DNA of 16,632 bases from Collinsella aerofaciens (GTDB lineage Bacteria > Actinomycetota > Coriobacteriia > Coriobacteriales > Coriobacteriaceae), in contig CAJMHW010000036.1 of assembly GCA_905213325.1 (NCBI GenBank), positions 1-16,632 of the forward strand, given 5' to 3'. Below, in pieces: positions 5,787 to 14,388 of this stretch; position 1 is the first letter of the stretch; every line of letters begins with the position of its first letter. The translations under genes and the position numbers were made by a program. The notes under the pieces are model-generated. The model did no database searches. It was not told the origin of the DNA and saw only the letters and a program-made list of their open reading frames with translations.

Positions 5787-8468
5787 ATGGCACAGACCAC
5801 GACAGATACCGCCGCCAGCACCGTCTCCGGCGCCGGCGCCGCCAGCTCATTCTCGGGCGGCACGGGAACCGAAGCCGAGTTTGGCTCACTCGGCGCGCTC
5901 TCCCCCACCTGGTGGGAGCCCGAGGACGGCAGTGAGCCCGAACCATGGCTCACGCCCGATCAAGCCTTCGAACGCTTCTTTGAATGGACAAGCGATCGCG
6001 GCGTTGAGCTGTGGGATCACCAAGAAGAGGCCCTCATGGACCTGGCTGCCGGCAATCACGTCATTTTAGGCACACCGACCGGATCGGGTAAATCGCTCGT
6101 CGCGCTGGGCATGCTCTTTATGGGCATGGCGCAGGGCAAACGTTGCTATTACACAGCCCCTATCAAAGCCTTGGTCAGCGAAAAGTTCTTCGATCTGGTA
6201 CAGGTGCTCGGCCGCGATAACGTCGGCATGATCACCGGCGACACGCATATCAACACCAAGGCACCCGTCATCTGCTGCACGGCCGAAATCCTTGCCAACG
6301 ATGCGCTCCGCGAGGGCGAGGACGCCGACGTGGGCTGCGTGGCCATGGACGAGTTCCACTACTTTGCCGACCCCGACCGCGGCTGGGCCTGGCAGGTACC
6401 ACTGCTCACCCTGCCCCACACGCAATTTATGCTCATGAGCGCCACGCTCGGCGATGTCACCGCCATCGCCGCCTCGCTCGAGAAGCACACCGGCGCTACC
6501 TGTGACTTGGTCGTCGATGCCCCACGCCCTGTGCCGCTGAGCTACGACTATGTCACGACCTCCCTCGAGGGCACGGTCGAGCTCGCCATGCGCCGTAGAG
6601 AGACCCCGCTCTATATCGTGCACTTTAGCCAGGACGCCGCGCTTGCCACGGCACAGTCGCTTGCCAACTTTGGCATCGCTAGCAAGGAGCAGCGCGAGGC
6701 CATTAAGGAAGCTGCCAAAGGCACGAGTTTCTCCACCGCCTTCGGCAAGATTCTCAAGCGCCTGCTCGGCTGCGGCGTCGGCGTGCACCACGCCGGTATG
6801 CTGCCGCGCTATCGCCTACTGGTTGAGCGCCTGGCGCAGCAGGGCCTGCTGCCCGTCATCTGCGGCACCGACACGCTCGGCGTCGGCATCAACGTGCCCA
6901 TCCACACCGTGGTGCTCACCGCGCTCACCAAGTTCGATGGCTACAAGATGCGTCGTCTGCGCGCCCGCGAGTTCCACCAGATTGCCGGTCGCGCCGGCCG
7001 CTCGGGCTTTGATACCGAGGGCATGGTGATTGCCGAGGCACCCGAGCACGAGATCGAGAACGCCAAGCTCATGGCCAAGGCGGGTGACGACCCCAAGAAG
7101 CTCCGCAAGATTAAAAAGAAGAAGGCCCCCGAGGGCTTTGTCACCTGGAACAAGCAGACCTTTGAGCGCCTGATTGAGACTCAACCCGAAACGCTCAAGC
7201 CGCGCCTGCGCATCACGCACTCCATGGTGATTAGCGTGGTCGAGCAGGGCGGCGATGCCCGCGCCCGCGTACACGACCTCATCGAGACGAGCCTGCAGAC
7301 CCCCGAAGAAAAGGCCAAGCTCGAGGTTCGCGCCGACGAAATCTTCGCCACGCTCATCGATTCCGGCGTCGTCGTTCGCACCGAGGTGCCGCCCGCACCC
7401 GACGCCCCGGCTGACGCCGCACCGGACATCGACTATGCGCTGACGGTCGATCTGCCCGAGGACTTCGCGCTCGATCAGCCGCTCTCGCCGTTCTTGCTTG
7501 CCGCGTTGGAGCTGCTCGATCCCGAGAGCGAGACCTATACCATGGATCTGATCTCGATGGTCGAGGCAACGCTCGAGGACCCCAAGCAGGTGCTGCGCGC
7601 ACAGGAGCGCGCTGCGCGCGACCGCGCGATGGCCGAAATGAAGGCTGACGGCGTCGAGTATGAGGAGCGCTTGGAGCGCATTCAAGACGTCACGTACGAA
7701 AAGCCGCTCGAGGATTTGCTCGACGCCGCCTTTGACAAGTACTGCCAGGAAGTGCCCTGGGCAAACGACTATCAGCTCTCTCCCAAGAGCGTCCTGCGCG
7801 ATATGCTGGAAGGCGCGAGCGATTTTAAGGGCTACATTCAAAAGCTCGGCATCGCCCGCTCCGAGGGCATTCTGCTGCGCTACCTAGCCGAGGCCTACCG
7901 TTCACTCGACCGCACCGTGCCCATCGAGAAGCGCGACGAGCGCCTGCGCGACATTATCTCGTGGCTGGGCTTTGTGGTGCGCTCGGTGGACTCGAGCCTG
8001 GTAGACGAGTGGGAAAACGCCGGCAACCCGGCAGCCCTCGACGCCGCGCCGCCGCAGGGCATCGACGAGGTCGTGGCGGACCGTCGCGGCTGCACGCTGT
8101 TGGTGCGCAACGCGCTCTTCCGCCGCGTGACCCTTGCCGCCCGCGAGCACGTTCGCGACCTGGGCGAAATCGACGAGGACTGGGGCATGAGCGAGATCCG
8201 CTGGCAAAAAGCACTCGACGCTTACCACGAGCAGCACGAGGAAATCCTCACCGACGGAGATGCCCGCAGCGCCGCGATGTTTTCCATTGACGAGTCCGAC
8301 GAGAAGACCGCGCACGTATGGCACGTGCACCAGATCTTTGCCGACGAGGATGGCGACCACGATTTTGGCATCATGGGCGATGTCGATCTGGACGCCACGC
8401 AAGACGGCGGCGAGGTCGTCTTCAAAAACTACCGCGTCGGCTTTATCGAGGACCTGCTCGAGGACTAG
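5787..8468 (+). CDS. Ski2/Mtr4-like DEAD/DEAH-box RNA helicase with DUF3516-like C-terminus
   Basis: 893 aa. It is an ATP-dependent superfamily 2 helicase, probably acting on RNA in the cytoplasm. Motif I is GTPTGSGKS (95-103), motif II DEFH (188-191), motif III SAT (218-220), motif V GTDTLGVGINVP (360-371) and motif VI QIAGRAGRSG (398-407). HHAGMLPRYR (334-343) is a hallmark of the Ski2/HelY group. After about 420 comes a KIKKKKAPEGFVTWN stretch and a long acidic helical region (440-893) resembling the DUF3516 domain of actinobacterial helicases. Residues 1-40 are low-complexity Ser/Thr/Gly/Ala. The start is the ATG at 5787 with a weak AGAAAG site; an in-frame extension back to 5616 runs through the repeat element and is unlikely. 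A CATAAT at 5748-5753 may be a -10 box, but no good -35 is visible. Confidence 0.9.
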   Translation: MAQTTTDTAASTVSGAGAASSFSGGTGTEAEFGSLGALSPTWWEPEDGSEPEPWLTPDQAFERFFEWTSDRGVELWDHQEEALMDLAAGNHVILGTPTGSGKSLVALGMLFMGMAQGKRCYYTAPIKALVSEKFFDLVQVLGRDNVGMITGDTHINTKAPVICCTAEILANDALREGEDADVGCVAMDEFHYFADPDRGWAWQVPLLTLPHTQFMLMSATLGDVTAIAASLEKHTGATCDLVVDAPRPVPLSYDYVTTSLEGTVELAMRRRETPLYIVHFSQDAALATAQSLANFGIASKEQREAIKEAAKGTSFSTAFGKILKRLLGCGVGVHHAGMLPRYRLLVERLAQQGLLPVICGTDTLGVGINVPIHTVVLTALTKFDGYKMRRLRAREFHQIAGRAGRSGFDTEGMVIAEAPEHEIENAKLMAKAGDDPKKLRKIKKKKAPEGFVTWNKQTFERLIETQPETLKPRLRITHSMVISVVEQGGDARARVHDLIETSLQTPEEKAKLEVRADEIFATLIDSGVVVRTEVPPAPDAPADAAPDIDYALTVDLPEDFALDQPLSPFLLAALELLDPESETYTMDLISMVEATLEDPKQVLRAQERAARDRAMAEMKADGVEYEERLERIQDVTYEKPLEDLLDAAFDKYCQEVPWANDYQLSPKSVLRDMLEGASDFKGYIQKLGIARSEGILLRYLAEAYRSLDRTVPIEKRDERLRDIISWLGFVVRSVDSSLVDEWENAGNPAALDAAPPQGIDEVVADRRGCTLLVRNALFRRVTLAAREHVRDLGEIDEDWGMSEIRWQKALDAYHEQHEEILTDGDARSAAMFSIDESDEKTAHVWHVHQIFADEDGDHDFGIMGDVDLDATQDGGEVVFKNYRVGFIEDLLED

Positions 8469-8486
8469 CCGAACATACTGGAACGA

Positions 8487-8525
8487 AGCGGGGCCGTTGG
8501 CAATATCGCCAGCGGCCCCGCTTTT
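8487..8525 (+). terminator. Strong rho-independent terminator of the helicase gene
   Basis: A perfect 10-bp GC-rich stem (AGCGGGGCCG/CGGCCCCGCT) has an inner TTGGC/GCCAG pairing, and its T-run begins within the last stem base. It separates the helicase gene from the convergent DUF2130 gene. On the minus strand the tail is TCGTTCC, so termination there would be weaker. Confidence 0.88.
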
Positions 8526-8542
8526 GCACTATACGCTATCCC

Positions 8543-10300
8543 CTACTCGGCATCCTCGACCTCATACGAATCCGCCTCGGCGGGCTCATCGTTTGCCCCT
8601 GTCGCAGCCCCGCGCGCCTCGTCAAACGCCGCCTTCATGGTCTTGTTGCCCCAGGTGAGCTTGCGAATGGTAAGATCGTCGGCCTTCTTGTTGGCTAGAC
8701 GTAAATTGTTCTCGGAGGACAGCAATGCCTCCTTGGTTTTCTGCAGATGGCTAATCGTCTTGTCAATCTCCTCGATCGCCGTCTGGAACTTACGGCTCGC
8801 AAGCTCATAGTTGCGGCCGAAGTCGTTCTTGAACTTCTCCATCTTGGCCTCGAAGTTCGTGACGTCGATGTTCTGTTGCTTGTACTCCGCCAGCTCCTGC
8901 TTATAGCGCAGCGAACCCATGGCGGCGTTGCGCAGCAGCGTGATCATGGGAATGAAGAACTGCGGGCGGATCACGTACATCTTCTCATAGCGGTAACTCA
9001 CGTCGACTATCCCTGCGTTATAGAGCTCGCTTTCGGGCTCGAGCAGTGTGCAGAGCACCGCGTACTCACAGCCTTTCTGGCGACGATCGTGATCGAGTTT
9101 CTTAAAGAAGTCCTCGTTTTTGTGCTTGGTCGCGGTCTCGTCGTTCTCGTTTTTCATCTCGAACATAATCGAAATGACCTCGTTACCGCTTGCGTCGCAC
9201 TCGCGGAAGATAAAGTCGCCCTTGGTGCCCTCGGACGCATCGTTATCCTTCTCGAAGTACGCGTTAGGAAACGCCGTCATGCGCAGACGGTTAAACTCGG
9301 TCTCGCAGTGCTGCTCGAGCGACTCGCCCACCATCTTGGTGGACAGGCGGACCTTCATGTCCTTAAGGCGCTCAATCTCTTCGTCCTTGTAGCGAATCAG
9401 GTCATCGCTCGCGCGCTTGGCCTGCGCAAGCTCGAGCTCGTGTGCCGCCTTGACCTGTTCCTCGCGAGAATCGCGCACCGCCAGCTCGCTCGTCAGTTTG
9501 GCACGCGCCTCATCGCGCTCTCGCTCCGCCGCGGCGACCGCCTCTGACAGGTTCATTTTTGCCATCAGTTCCTGCTCGCGCAGCTGGGCACGCAGGCCCT
9601 CGGCCTCTTGCTCGGACTGAGCCTTTGCGGCGGAAAACTTCTCTTGCACCTTCGCGCGATAGTCAGCAAACGCGCGCTCGGCCTCGCTGCGAGCGGCATC
9701 GAGCTCACGCTGCGACTCTGCCGCGGCAGCGGCAAGCGCCATCTCCTGGGCCTTGTCCGCCGCGGCAAGCCTGGCCTGCAGCTCGGCAATCTGAGCGTCG
9801 CGTGCAGCTAAATCGTTTTGAGCAGCGTTGCGCGCCGCCGACTCGGCAAGCTTTGCTTCGTCATCTTTGCGCCCAAGCTGCGCACGCAGGCTATCAATCT
9901 CACGTTGGAGTTCGGCATTCTCTTTTTGAGCATTGGCTCGTGCCTCAACCGCCGCGCGCTGGCTTGCACTCTCGCGCTCTGCGGCAGCGCCCTCGAGCTT
10001 AGCGCGCAGCTCGGCAAGCTCAGCATCGCGCTTGGCAACCTCTTGCGCCAGTTTCTGATCCGCAGTGTTCTTCTGCTCGACAAGCTGAGCGTCGCGTTGA
10101 GACTCCGCCTCCTGCAGGGCAGACGCCGAACGCGAACGCTCAAGCTCCAGCGCCTGCTCGCCCTCGCGTCGAGCCGCCGCTACGCGCTCATCAAGATCGC
10201 GCGAGAACTCGGCATCGCGCACTTGCTTGACGATATCCGCATAGCCGGACGCATCGACCTTAAAAACTTCGCCGCAATGCGGGCACTTGATCTCGTTCAT
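8543..10300 (-). CDS. DUF2130-family coiled-coil protein with N-terminal CxxC motif
   Basis: 585 aa. It begins KCPHCGEVFKVD (C6, C9), a half zinc-ribbon. A very long charged, Ala-rich coiled coil follows (about 25-315). The conserved DUF2130 core runs from about 316 to 465, including GDFIF (361-365), FEMKNE (380-385), KHKNEDFF (392-399) and PQFFIP (446-451). A second helical segment runs to about 545 and the tail is acidic (EVEDAE). D362 and E381-x-K383 have the spacing of a PD-(D/E)XK nuclease core, but that is my inference; the family has no settled function. The start ATG has AGGAG 6 bases upstream within the same 13-base context (AGGAGCTGCTATG) as the HIRAN gene. The gene is convergent with the helicase and lies after a terminator for the metallophosphoesterase gene, so it is probably its own unit. 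Confidence 0.85.
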   Translation of the reverse strand: MNEIKCPHCGEVFKVDASGYADIVKQVRDAEFSRDLDERVAAARREGEQALELERSRSASALQEAESQRDAQLVEQKNTADQKLAQEVAKRDAELAELRAKLEGAAAERESASQRAAVEARANAQKENAELQREIDSLRAQLGRKDDEAKLAESAARNAAQNDLAARDAQIAELQARLAAADKAQEMALAAAAAESQRELDAARSEAERAFADYRAKVQEKFSAAKAQSEQEAEGLRAQLREQELMAKMNLSEAVAAAERERDEARAKLTSELAVRDSREEQVKAAHELELAQAKRASDDLIRYKDEEIERLKDMKVRLSTKMVGESLEQHCETEFNRLRMTAFPNAYFEKDNDASEGTKGDFIFRECDASGNEVISIMFEMKNENDETATKHKNEDFFKKLDHDRRQKGCEYAVLCTLLEPESELYNAGIVDVSYRYEKMYVIRPQFFIPMITLLRNAAMGSLRYKQELAEYKQQNIDVTNFEAKMEKFKNDFGRNYELASRKFQTAIEEIDKTISHLQKTKEALLSSENNLRLANKKADDLTIRKLTWGNKTMKAAFDEARGAATGANDEPAEADSYEVEDAE

Positions 10301-10358
10301 AGCAGCTCCTCGATGGACGCAAATTTCAACCGCCTACACTCTACCGCGCCACGCGGAC

Positions 10359-10393
10359 AAAAAAGGCGCCGCCGCCATAATGGCAACGGCGCC
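10359..10393 (-). terminator. Rho-independent terminator of the metallophosphoesterase unit
   Basis: Read on the minus strand, GGCGCCG pairs with CGGCGCC around an inner GCC/GGC pairing and is followed by TTTTTT (plus-strand AAAAAA at 10359-10364). It closes the HIRAN/small protein/metallophosphoesterase unit before the DUF2130 gene. Confidence 0.88.
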
Positions 10394-10394
10394 A

Positions 10395-10433
10395 GAACCA
10401 CCACAAAGGTGCCTGTCCCCTTTGTGATGGTTC
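10395..10433. repeat. REP-like palindrome with GGTGCCTGTCCCC core
   Basis: 15-base arms (GAACCACCACAAAGG and CCTTTGTGATGGTTC) pair with one mismatch around a 9-base loop. The plus-strand core reads AAAGGTGCCTGTCCCCTTT. From memory, palindromes with this GGGGACAGGCACC core recur in many bacterial genomes as intergenic repeats; only one copy is in this window. It begins 5 bases after the metallophosphoesterase stop, just before its terminator. Confidence 0.6.
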
Positions 10434-10438
10434 GAGAA

Positions 10439-10984
10439 TTACAGTCCAAAGAAGCCCAGGATTTGATCGCGGCTTACGGGTCTGTAGTCGTTGGCATCAA
10501 GGCCAACGTCATAGCGCAGGATCGGGCGCTCGCGATCGCGGTTGCGTGCGTTGGTGCGGTCACCCCTGCTGTGGATATGCCCATGCAGCATAATGGCGCC
10601 ACGTGCCTTGCCGTTCCAGCTGAGCATGGGGTAGTGGCTCATAACCAGACGATGGCCCTTGGCATAGCCGGGAGCAATCTCCAGGTAATCGCGCACGTCT
10701 TCCCAAATTTGCGGGGCGTCGGAATCTTCCCAGTCGCCGTCATGGTTACCGCGGATGAGCGTCGCATTCTTGCATTCGATACGCTCGCGCAGGCGCACCG
10801 CCTCCGCCATGGGCAAGCGATACGTAAAGTCTCCCAGGATATAGAGGCGGTCGTCCGCAGCCACGCACTCATTGATGGCATCGATGACCTTGCGGTTCAT
10901 CTCCTCGACCGAATCAAACGGTCGATCCATGTCGTGCAAGATATTCGTATCGCCTAGGTGCAGGTCGGCGGTAAACCACATCAT
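10439..10984 (-). CDS. Calcineurin-like metallophosphoesterase
   Basis: 181 aa, a compact two-metal phosphoesterase. All core motifs are present: D-x-H (D7, H9 in FTADLHLGD), GD (51-52 in YILGDF), GNHD (79-82), H117 in MSHYP, and GHIH (135-138). The likely activity is hydrolysis of a phosphodiester or phosphomonoester. The substrate cannot be read from the sequence; this short form is common in bacteria and phages and is often left unassigned. GAGGG lies 9 bases before the ATG at 10984; a second ATG follows at once. The gene starts 66 bases after the 59-aa gene, and a TATACT (minus strand, 11025-11030) in this gap could be a separate -10 box, though no good -35 is visible. The terminator at 10359-10393 follows. 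Confidence 0.85.
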   Translation of the reverse strand: MMWFTADLHLGDTNILHDMDRPFDSVEEMNRKVIDAINECVAADDRLYILGDFTYRLPMAEAVRLRERIECKNATLIRGNHDGDWEDSDAPQIWEDVRDYLEIAPGYAKGHRLVMSHYPMLSWNGKARGAIMLHGHIHSRGDRTNARNRDRERPILRYDVGLDANDYRPVSRDQILGFFGL

Positions 10985-11050
10985 CGTCTATGCCCTCATT
11001 TCGCAATGCATCCAACTCGTGCTAAGTATACAGACACAGCGATGCGGCGG

Positions 11051-11230
11051 TTAGCCAAAGAGCCCGCCGAACAGTCCGCGGCGGCGCTTGTCTTGCTTTT
11101 TCGAAGCGTCACCCTGGGCGTTCTTGCCCTGCCGCTTCTTACGATCCCGCTCCAACTCATCGTCATCGAGTAGCGTATCCCACTCAAACGGATCGTCTGT
11201 CAGATCGAACAGGTCATCGTCATCAAACAT
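11051..11230 (-). CDS. 59-aa acidic/basic small protein, function unknown
   Basis: It starts MFDDDDLFDLTDDPFEW and continues with a second acidic patch (LDDDELE). A basic segment (RDRKKRQGK, then KKQDKRRR) follows, and it ends GLFGGLFG. The strong charge polarity and the glycine/phenylalanine tail argue for a real gene. GGGAG lies 6 bases before the ATG. The gene begins 18 bases after the HIRAN gene stop on the same strand, as expected in an operon. I do not recognise the family. The acidic half could bind a basic protein or metal and the basic half a nucleic acid, but this is only a reading of charge. Confidence 0.65.
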   Translation of the reverse strand: MFDDDDLFDLTDDPFEWDTLLDDDELERDRKKRQGKNAQGDASKKQDKRRRGLFGGLFG

Positions 11231-11248
11231 GGCAGTCTCCCATACCGA

Positions 11249-11575
11249 TTAGCGAGCATCCACCACATAGAGCCCAACGCGCACCTGATGCCACGGGCTG
11301 CGCTCGGGGGCAACTTGTTGCACGCGGGCCTCAAATACGTCCTCGTGGCCGTAATACATCATCAAGGACAGTGGGCCAACCTCGTTTCCCGGAACGTAGC
11401 CAAGTTTGGTCTTGCCATAGTAGATCGCAACTGCCTCGGGGTCATGGGGATTATCGCGCTCGGCACACAGCGTCAGTTTATCGCCCGCTTTAAGATCGCC
11501 CAAGACCAAGGCGCCATCGGTATACTGAAATCCTGCAATGTGAAATGACAGAAGAACACGCGAAGGCTCGTACAT
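11249..11575 (-). CDS. Stand-alone HIRAN-domain protein
   Basis: 108 aa, essentially one HIRAN domain. Seen: FHIAGFQYTDGALVLGDLKA near the start, LTLCAERDNPHDPEAVAIYY (35-54), and LGYVPGNE (58-65). In eukaryotic HLTF the domain binds 3' DNA ends. Stand-alone bacterial copies are presumed to bind DNA or damaged DNA, but this is not established. The ribosome site AGGAG is 5 bases before the ATG. The gene leads an apparent operon with the 59-aa protein and perhaps the metallophosphoesterase. No clear promoter is visible in the 123 bases upstream (11576-11698), which hold nothing else I can identify. Confidence 0.85.
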   Translation of the reverse strand: MYEPSRVLLSFHIAGFQYTDGALVLGDLKAGDKLTLCAERDNPHDPEAVAIYYGKTKLGYVPGNEVGPLSLMMYYGHEDVFEARVQQVAPERSPWHQVRVGLYVVDAR

Positions 11576-11698
11576 AGCAGCTCCTCTAACAGCCGGATAA
11601 ATCGGCGCTTAACCGTACTGAGAAGCTTACGGGCCCGTGCGGACACAAATTCGCCCCACCCGCGCCTTTTCGACCGTTTGTCGCTACACCATCTGATT

Positions 11699-13078
11699 CT
11701 AATGCACAAACATGCGCACGAACTTGTGCTTCCAGCTTGTGTAAGGAGCATAGCGGAATGGCACGTCCAGCCAGGTTGCCTTGTTCACGATACTCTTCTT
11801 GTGGCTAAACGTATCGAAGCTCTCGCGTCCATGGTACTGCCCCATACCGCTCGCGCCCATGCCGCCAAAGCCCATATGGCTCGTAGCCAAGTGCATGATC
11901 GTGTCGTTGACGCAGCCGCCGCCAAAGGGCACGTAACGCACAAAGCGCTGCTGAACTGCGCGATCCTGGCTAAAGGTATACAGAGCCAGCGGCGTCGGAC
12001 GATCCGTAATAAACGTCTCGGCCTCGTCTAGGCTCTCAAACGTCAGCACCGGCAAGATGGGGCCGAAAATCTCCTCCTGCATCACGGCGTCATCGGGGGT
12101 CACGCCGTCCAAAATCGTCGGCTCAATCTTGAGCGATGACTCGCGCGCCGTGCCTCCAAGCACGACCTTATCGGGATCGATCAGCCCGCGCACGCGCGCA
12201 AAATGCTTAGCATTGACGATATGCCCGTAATCCTCGTTATCGAGCGGATGCTCGCCAAACATACGGCGGGCCTCTTCCTTGATGAAGCCCAGCAGCTCGT
12301 CGTGCACGCGCGTATCGACCAGCAGGTAGTCGGGCGCCACGCAGGTTTGCCCCACGTTGAGCCATTTACCAAAGGCGATACGCCGCGCTGCGACCTTCAG
12401 GTTTGCCGTCGCATCCACGATGCAGGGACTCTTTCCGCCCAGCTCAAGCGTCACGGGCGTAAGGTTTTTACTTGCACGCTCCATGACGAGCTTGCCGACC
12501 GGAACGCTACCGGTAAAGAAGATCTTGTCCCAGCACTCGTCGAGCAGCGCTTCGTTTTCGGCGCGCCCGCCCTCGACAACCGTCACCAGGCACGGATCAA
12601 ATGCCTCTTCACAGATTTGCTTGAGCACCGCGCTCGATGCCGGAGCATATGCGCTCGGCTTGATGACCACGGTATTGCCCGCGGCAAGGGCGCCGGCGAG
12701 TGGCTCGAGCGTCAGCAAAAACGGGTAGTTCCACGGAGCCATGATGAGTGTGACGCCATAGGGCACGGCCTGCGTCTTGCACACACTCACGGCGTTGGCG
12801 AGGTCACACGGACGCAGACGCGGGCGACTCCATCGAGCCACGTGAGCGATCTGATGTCGAATCTCAGAAAGCGAGGTGCCGATCTCACACATATACGCCT
12901 CGTCATGTGACTTTCCCAAATCGGTCTTGAGCGCATGGGCGATATCGGCCTCGTGGGCCCGCACCGCATCGCGTAAACTCGCGAGCGCGCGACGTCGAGC
13001 ATCAACATCAAACGTAGCGTGCGTCTTAAAGTAGGCGCGCTGATCGCCGACGATGCGCGCAATTTCCTCGGTGTTCAT
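11699..13078 (-). CDS. ALDH3-type NAD(P)+-dependent aldehyde dehydrogenase
   Basis: 459 aa, the usual length for class 3 aldehyde dehydrogenases, which lack the N-terminal extension of class 1/2. It oxidises aldehydes to acids. Seen: APWNYPF (114-120, N117 oxyanion residue), VVIKPS (137-142), FFTGSVPVGK (187-196), LELGGKSP with E212 as general base, GQTCVAPDY with catalytic C246, and a later EEIFGPILPV. The C-terminus has the ALDH3 pattern PFGGGCVNDT and GASGMGQYHG. Its SD (AGGAGG, 13083-13088) overlaps the stop codon of the upstream alcohol dehydrogenase gene, so the two are probably translated in a coupled way. Together they could interconvert alcohol, aldehyde and acid; the chain length of the substrate is not evident. 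Confidence 0.92.
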   Translation of the reverse strand: MNTEEIARIVGDQRAYFKTHATFDVDARRRALASLRDAVRAHEADIAHALKTDLGKSHDEAYMCEIGTSLSEIRHQIAHVARWSRPRLRPCDLANAVSVCKTQAVPYGVTLIMAPWNYPFLLTLEPLAGALAAGNTVVIKPSAYAPASSAVLKQICEEAFDPCLVTVVEGGRAENEALLDECWDKIFFTGSVPVGKLVMERASKNLTPVTLELGGKSPCIVDATANLKVAARRIAFGKWLNVGQTCVAPDYLLVDTRVHDELLGFIKEEARRMFGEHPLDNEDYGHIVNAKHFARVRGLIDPDKVVLGGTARESSLKIEPTILDGVTPDDAVMQEEIFGPILPVLTFESLDEAETFITDRPTPLALYTFSQDRAVQQRFVRYVPFGGGCVNDTIMHLATSHMGFGGMGASGMGQYHGRESFDTFSHKKSIVNKATWLDVPFRYAPYTSWKHKFVRMFVH

Positions 13079-13086
13079 GGGCCCTC

Positions 13087-14307
13087 CTAATTCTCGCTCT
13101 CAAACATACCACCTGCAACGACTTCGTACATATGCTCGAGCTCCAAGCGGTCCATTAGAAGCGGAACGGGGTACAGGGGATTGGCCTCGGCATCGGCATG
13201 CGCCGCCATCTCGGGAATGTCGGAGCGGCGAATGCCCGTCACATATTTGGGTATGCCCAAGGCGGCGTTCATGCGGTCGACCCAATCGATAAAGGCCTCG
13301 GCCGCAAGACTGTCCTGCGCGGTAGCCGGCGCAATGCCCGCCATGCGAGCAAGATCGGCGAGCTTAGGAGCAGCAGCTTCGCCATAGGCGCGAAGCATAT
13401 GCGGCAGGATGATCGCGTTGGCCAAACCGTGCGGAATTCCGTATCTGCCGCCCAGACTGTGCGCGATGGCATGCACATATCCGACATAGGAGCGAGTAAA
13501 CGCAACGCCCGCCTTATACGCCGCCGAAAGCATATTGCGACGCGCACGCATGTTGTCGCCATGCTCATAAGCCTCAAGCAAATTGTCGTGGATGAGCTTC
13601 ACCGCCTGTCGCGCCATCTTGCGCGTATAGGGCGTAGTGCTTCGCCCGATAAAGGCCTCGACGGCATGCGTCAGGGCGTCCATGCCCGTCTGCCCCGTAA
13701 TGGAAGCGGGCAAGCCGCACGTAAACTCGGGGTCGTGGACTGCAAAACGCGGGATGAGCACAAAGTCGTTAATGGGGTATTTGTAGTGCGTCTCGTCATC
13801 GGTAATTACCGCCGCAAGCGTGACTTCGCTTCCCGTACCGGCGGTAGTGGGAACGGCGATGAGCAGCGGCAGGCGACGATGAACCCGCAGCAGGCCGCGC
13901 ATCTTGTTGATGGGCTTGTTTGGCTGCGCAATGCGTGCGCCCACGCCCTTGGCACAGTCCATGGCCGAGCCACCGCCAAAGCCGATAATGGCCTGGCAGG
14001 CGCTCTCTCGATACAGGGACGCCGCTTCTTCCACGTTTGAAACCGTGGGGTTTGCACGCGTTTCGGCATAGACCGTAACGCCAATCCCCCTGCATGCGAG
14101 CGCCGTCTCGAGCGGTGCCGTGAGCCCCAGACGGGCAATGCCGGGATCCGTCACGATAAGGACCTTCTGGATCGAGCGCTTTTGAAGCACCGCGGGCACA
14201 TCCTCGGCATGCTCTAAAATGCGCGGCTCGGTATAGGGCAGGATCGGCAATGCAATGCGAAAAACCGTCTGATATGTTCGGCACCAGGCACGACGGGCTA
14301 GATGCAT
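13087..14307 (-). CDS. Iron-containing (group III) alcohol dehydrogenase
   Basis: 406 aa. The NAD(P)-binding block GFGGGSAMDCAKGVG (109-123) and PTTAGTGSEVT (153-163) are intact. Metal ligands are D210 and H214 (GMDALTHAVEAF), H279 (YVHAIAHSLGG) and H293 (PHGLANA), matching the Fe-ADH pattern. It reversibly oxidises alcohols to aldehydes; the precise substrate is unknown. The start ATG has AGGAG (14316-14320) 8 bases upstream. Residues 1-25 (MHLARRAWCRTYQ...) are more basic than usual and could include a misplaced start, but no better start with an SD is seen. Two Rex-like operator sites lie upstream, suggesting NADH/NAD+ control. It is the first gene of an operon with the aldehyde dehydrogenase gene. 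Confidence 0.92.
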   Translation of the reverse strand: MHLARRAWCRTYQTVFRIALPILPYTEPRILEHAEDVPAVLQKRSIQKVLIVTDPGIARLGLTAPLETALACRGIGVTVYAETRANPTVSNVEEAASLYRESACQAIIGFGGGSAMDCAKGVGARIAQPNKPINKMRGLLRVHRRLPLLIAVPTTAGTGSEVTLAAVITDDETHYKYPINDFVLIPRFAVHDPEFTCGLPASITGQTGMDALTHAVEAFIGRSTTPYTRKMARQAVKLIHDNLLEAYEHGDNMRARRNMLSAAYKAGVAFTRSYVGYVHAIAHSLGGRYGIPHGLANAIILPHMLRAYGEAAAPKLADLARMAGIAPATAQDSLAAEAFIDWVDRMNAALGIPKYVTGIRRSDIPEMAAHADAEANPLYPVPLLMDRLELEHMYEVVAGGMFESEN

Positions 14308-14324
14308 AAAGGAAACTCCTTCAT

Positions 14325-14342
14325 TTGTTGATAGGTCAACAT
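14325..14342. promoter_or_regulatory. Rex-like operator, proximal site
   Basis: TTGTTGATAGGTCAACAT matches 11 of the 14 defined positions of the clostridial Rex consensus TTGTTAANNNNTTAACAA. The inverted arms TGTTGA/TCAACA are perfect. It lies 4 bases upstream of the alcohol dehydrogenase ribosome site, near a candidate -10 (TACAAT, minus strand, 14354-14359). Rex represses alcohol/aldehyde metabolism and fermentation genes in many anaerobes. Binding here is inferred. Confidence 0.5.
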
Positions 14343-14388
14343 TTGCTCGCCCGATTGTACTCAGCGGCGGTCAAAGACGGCCTGCCAA

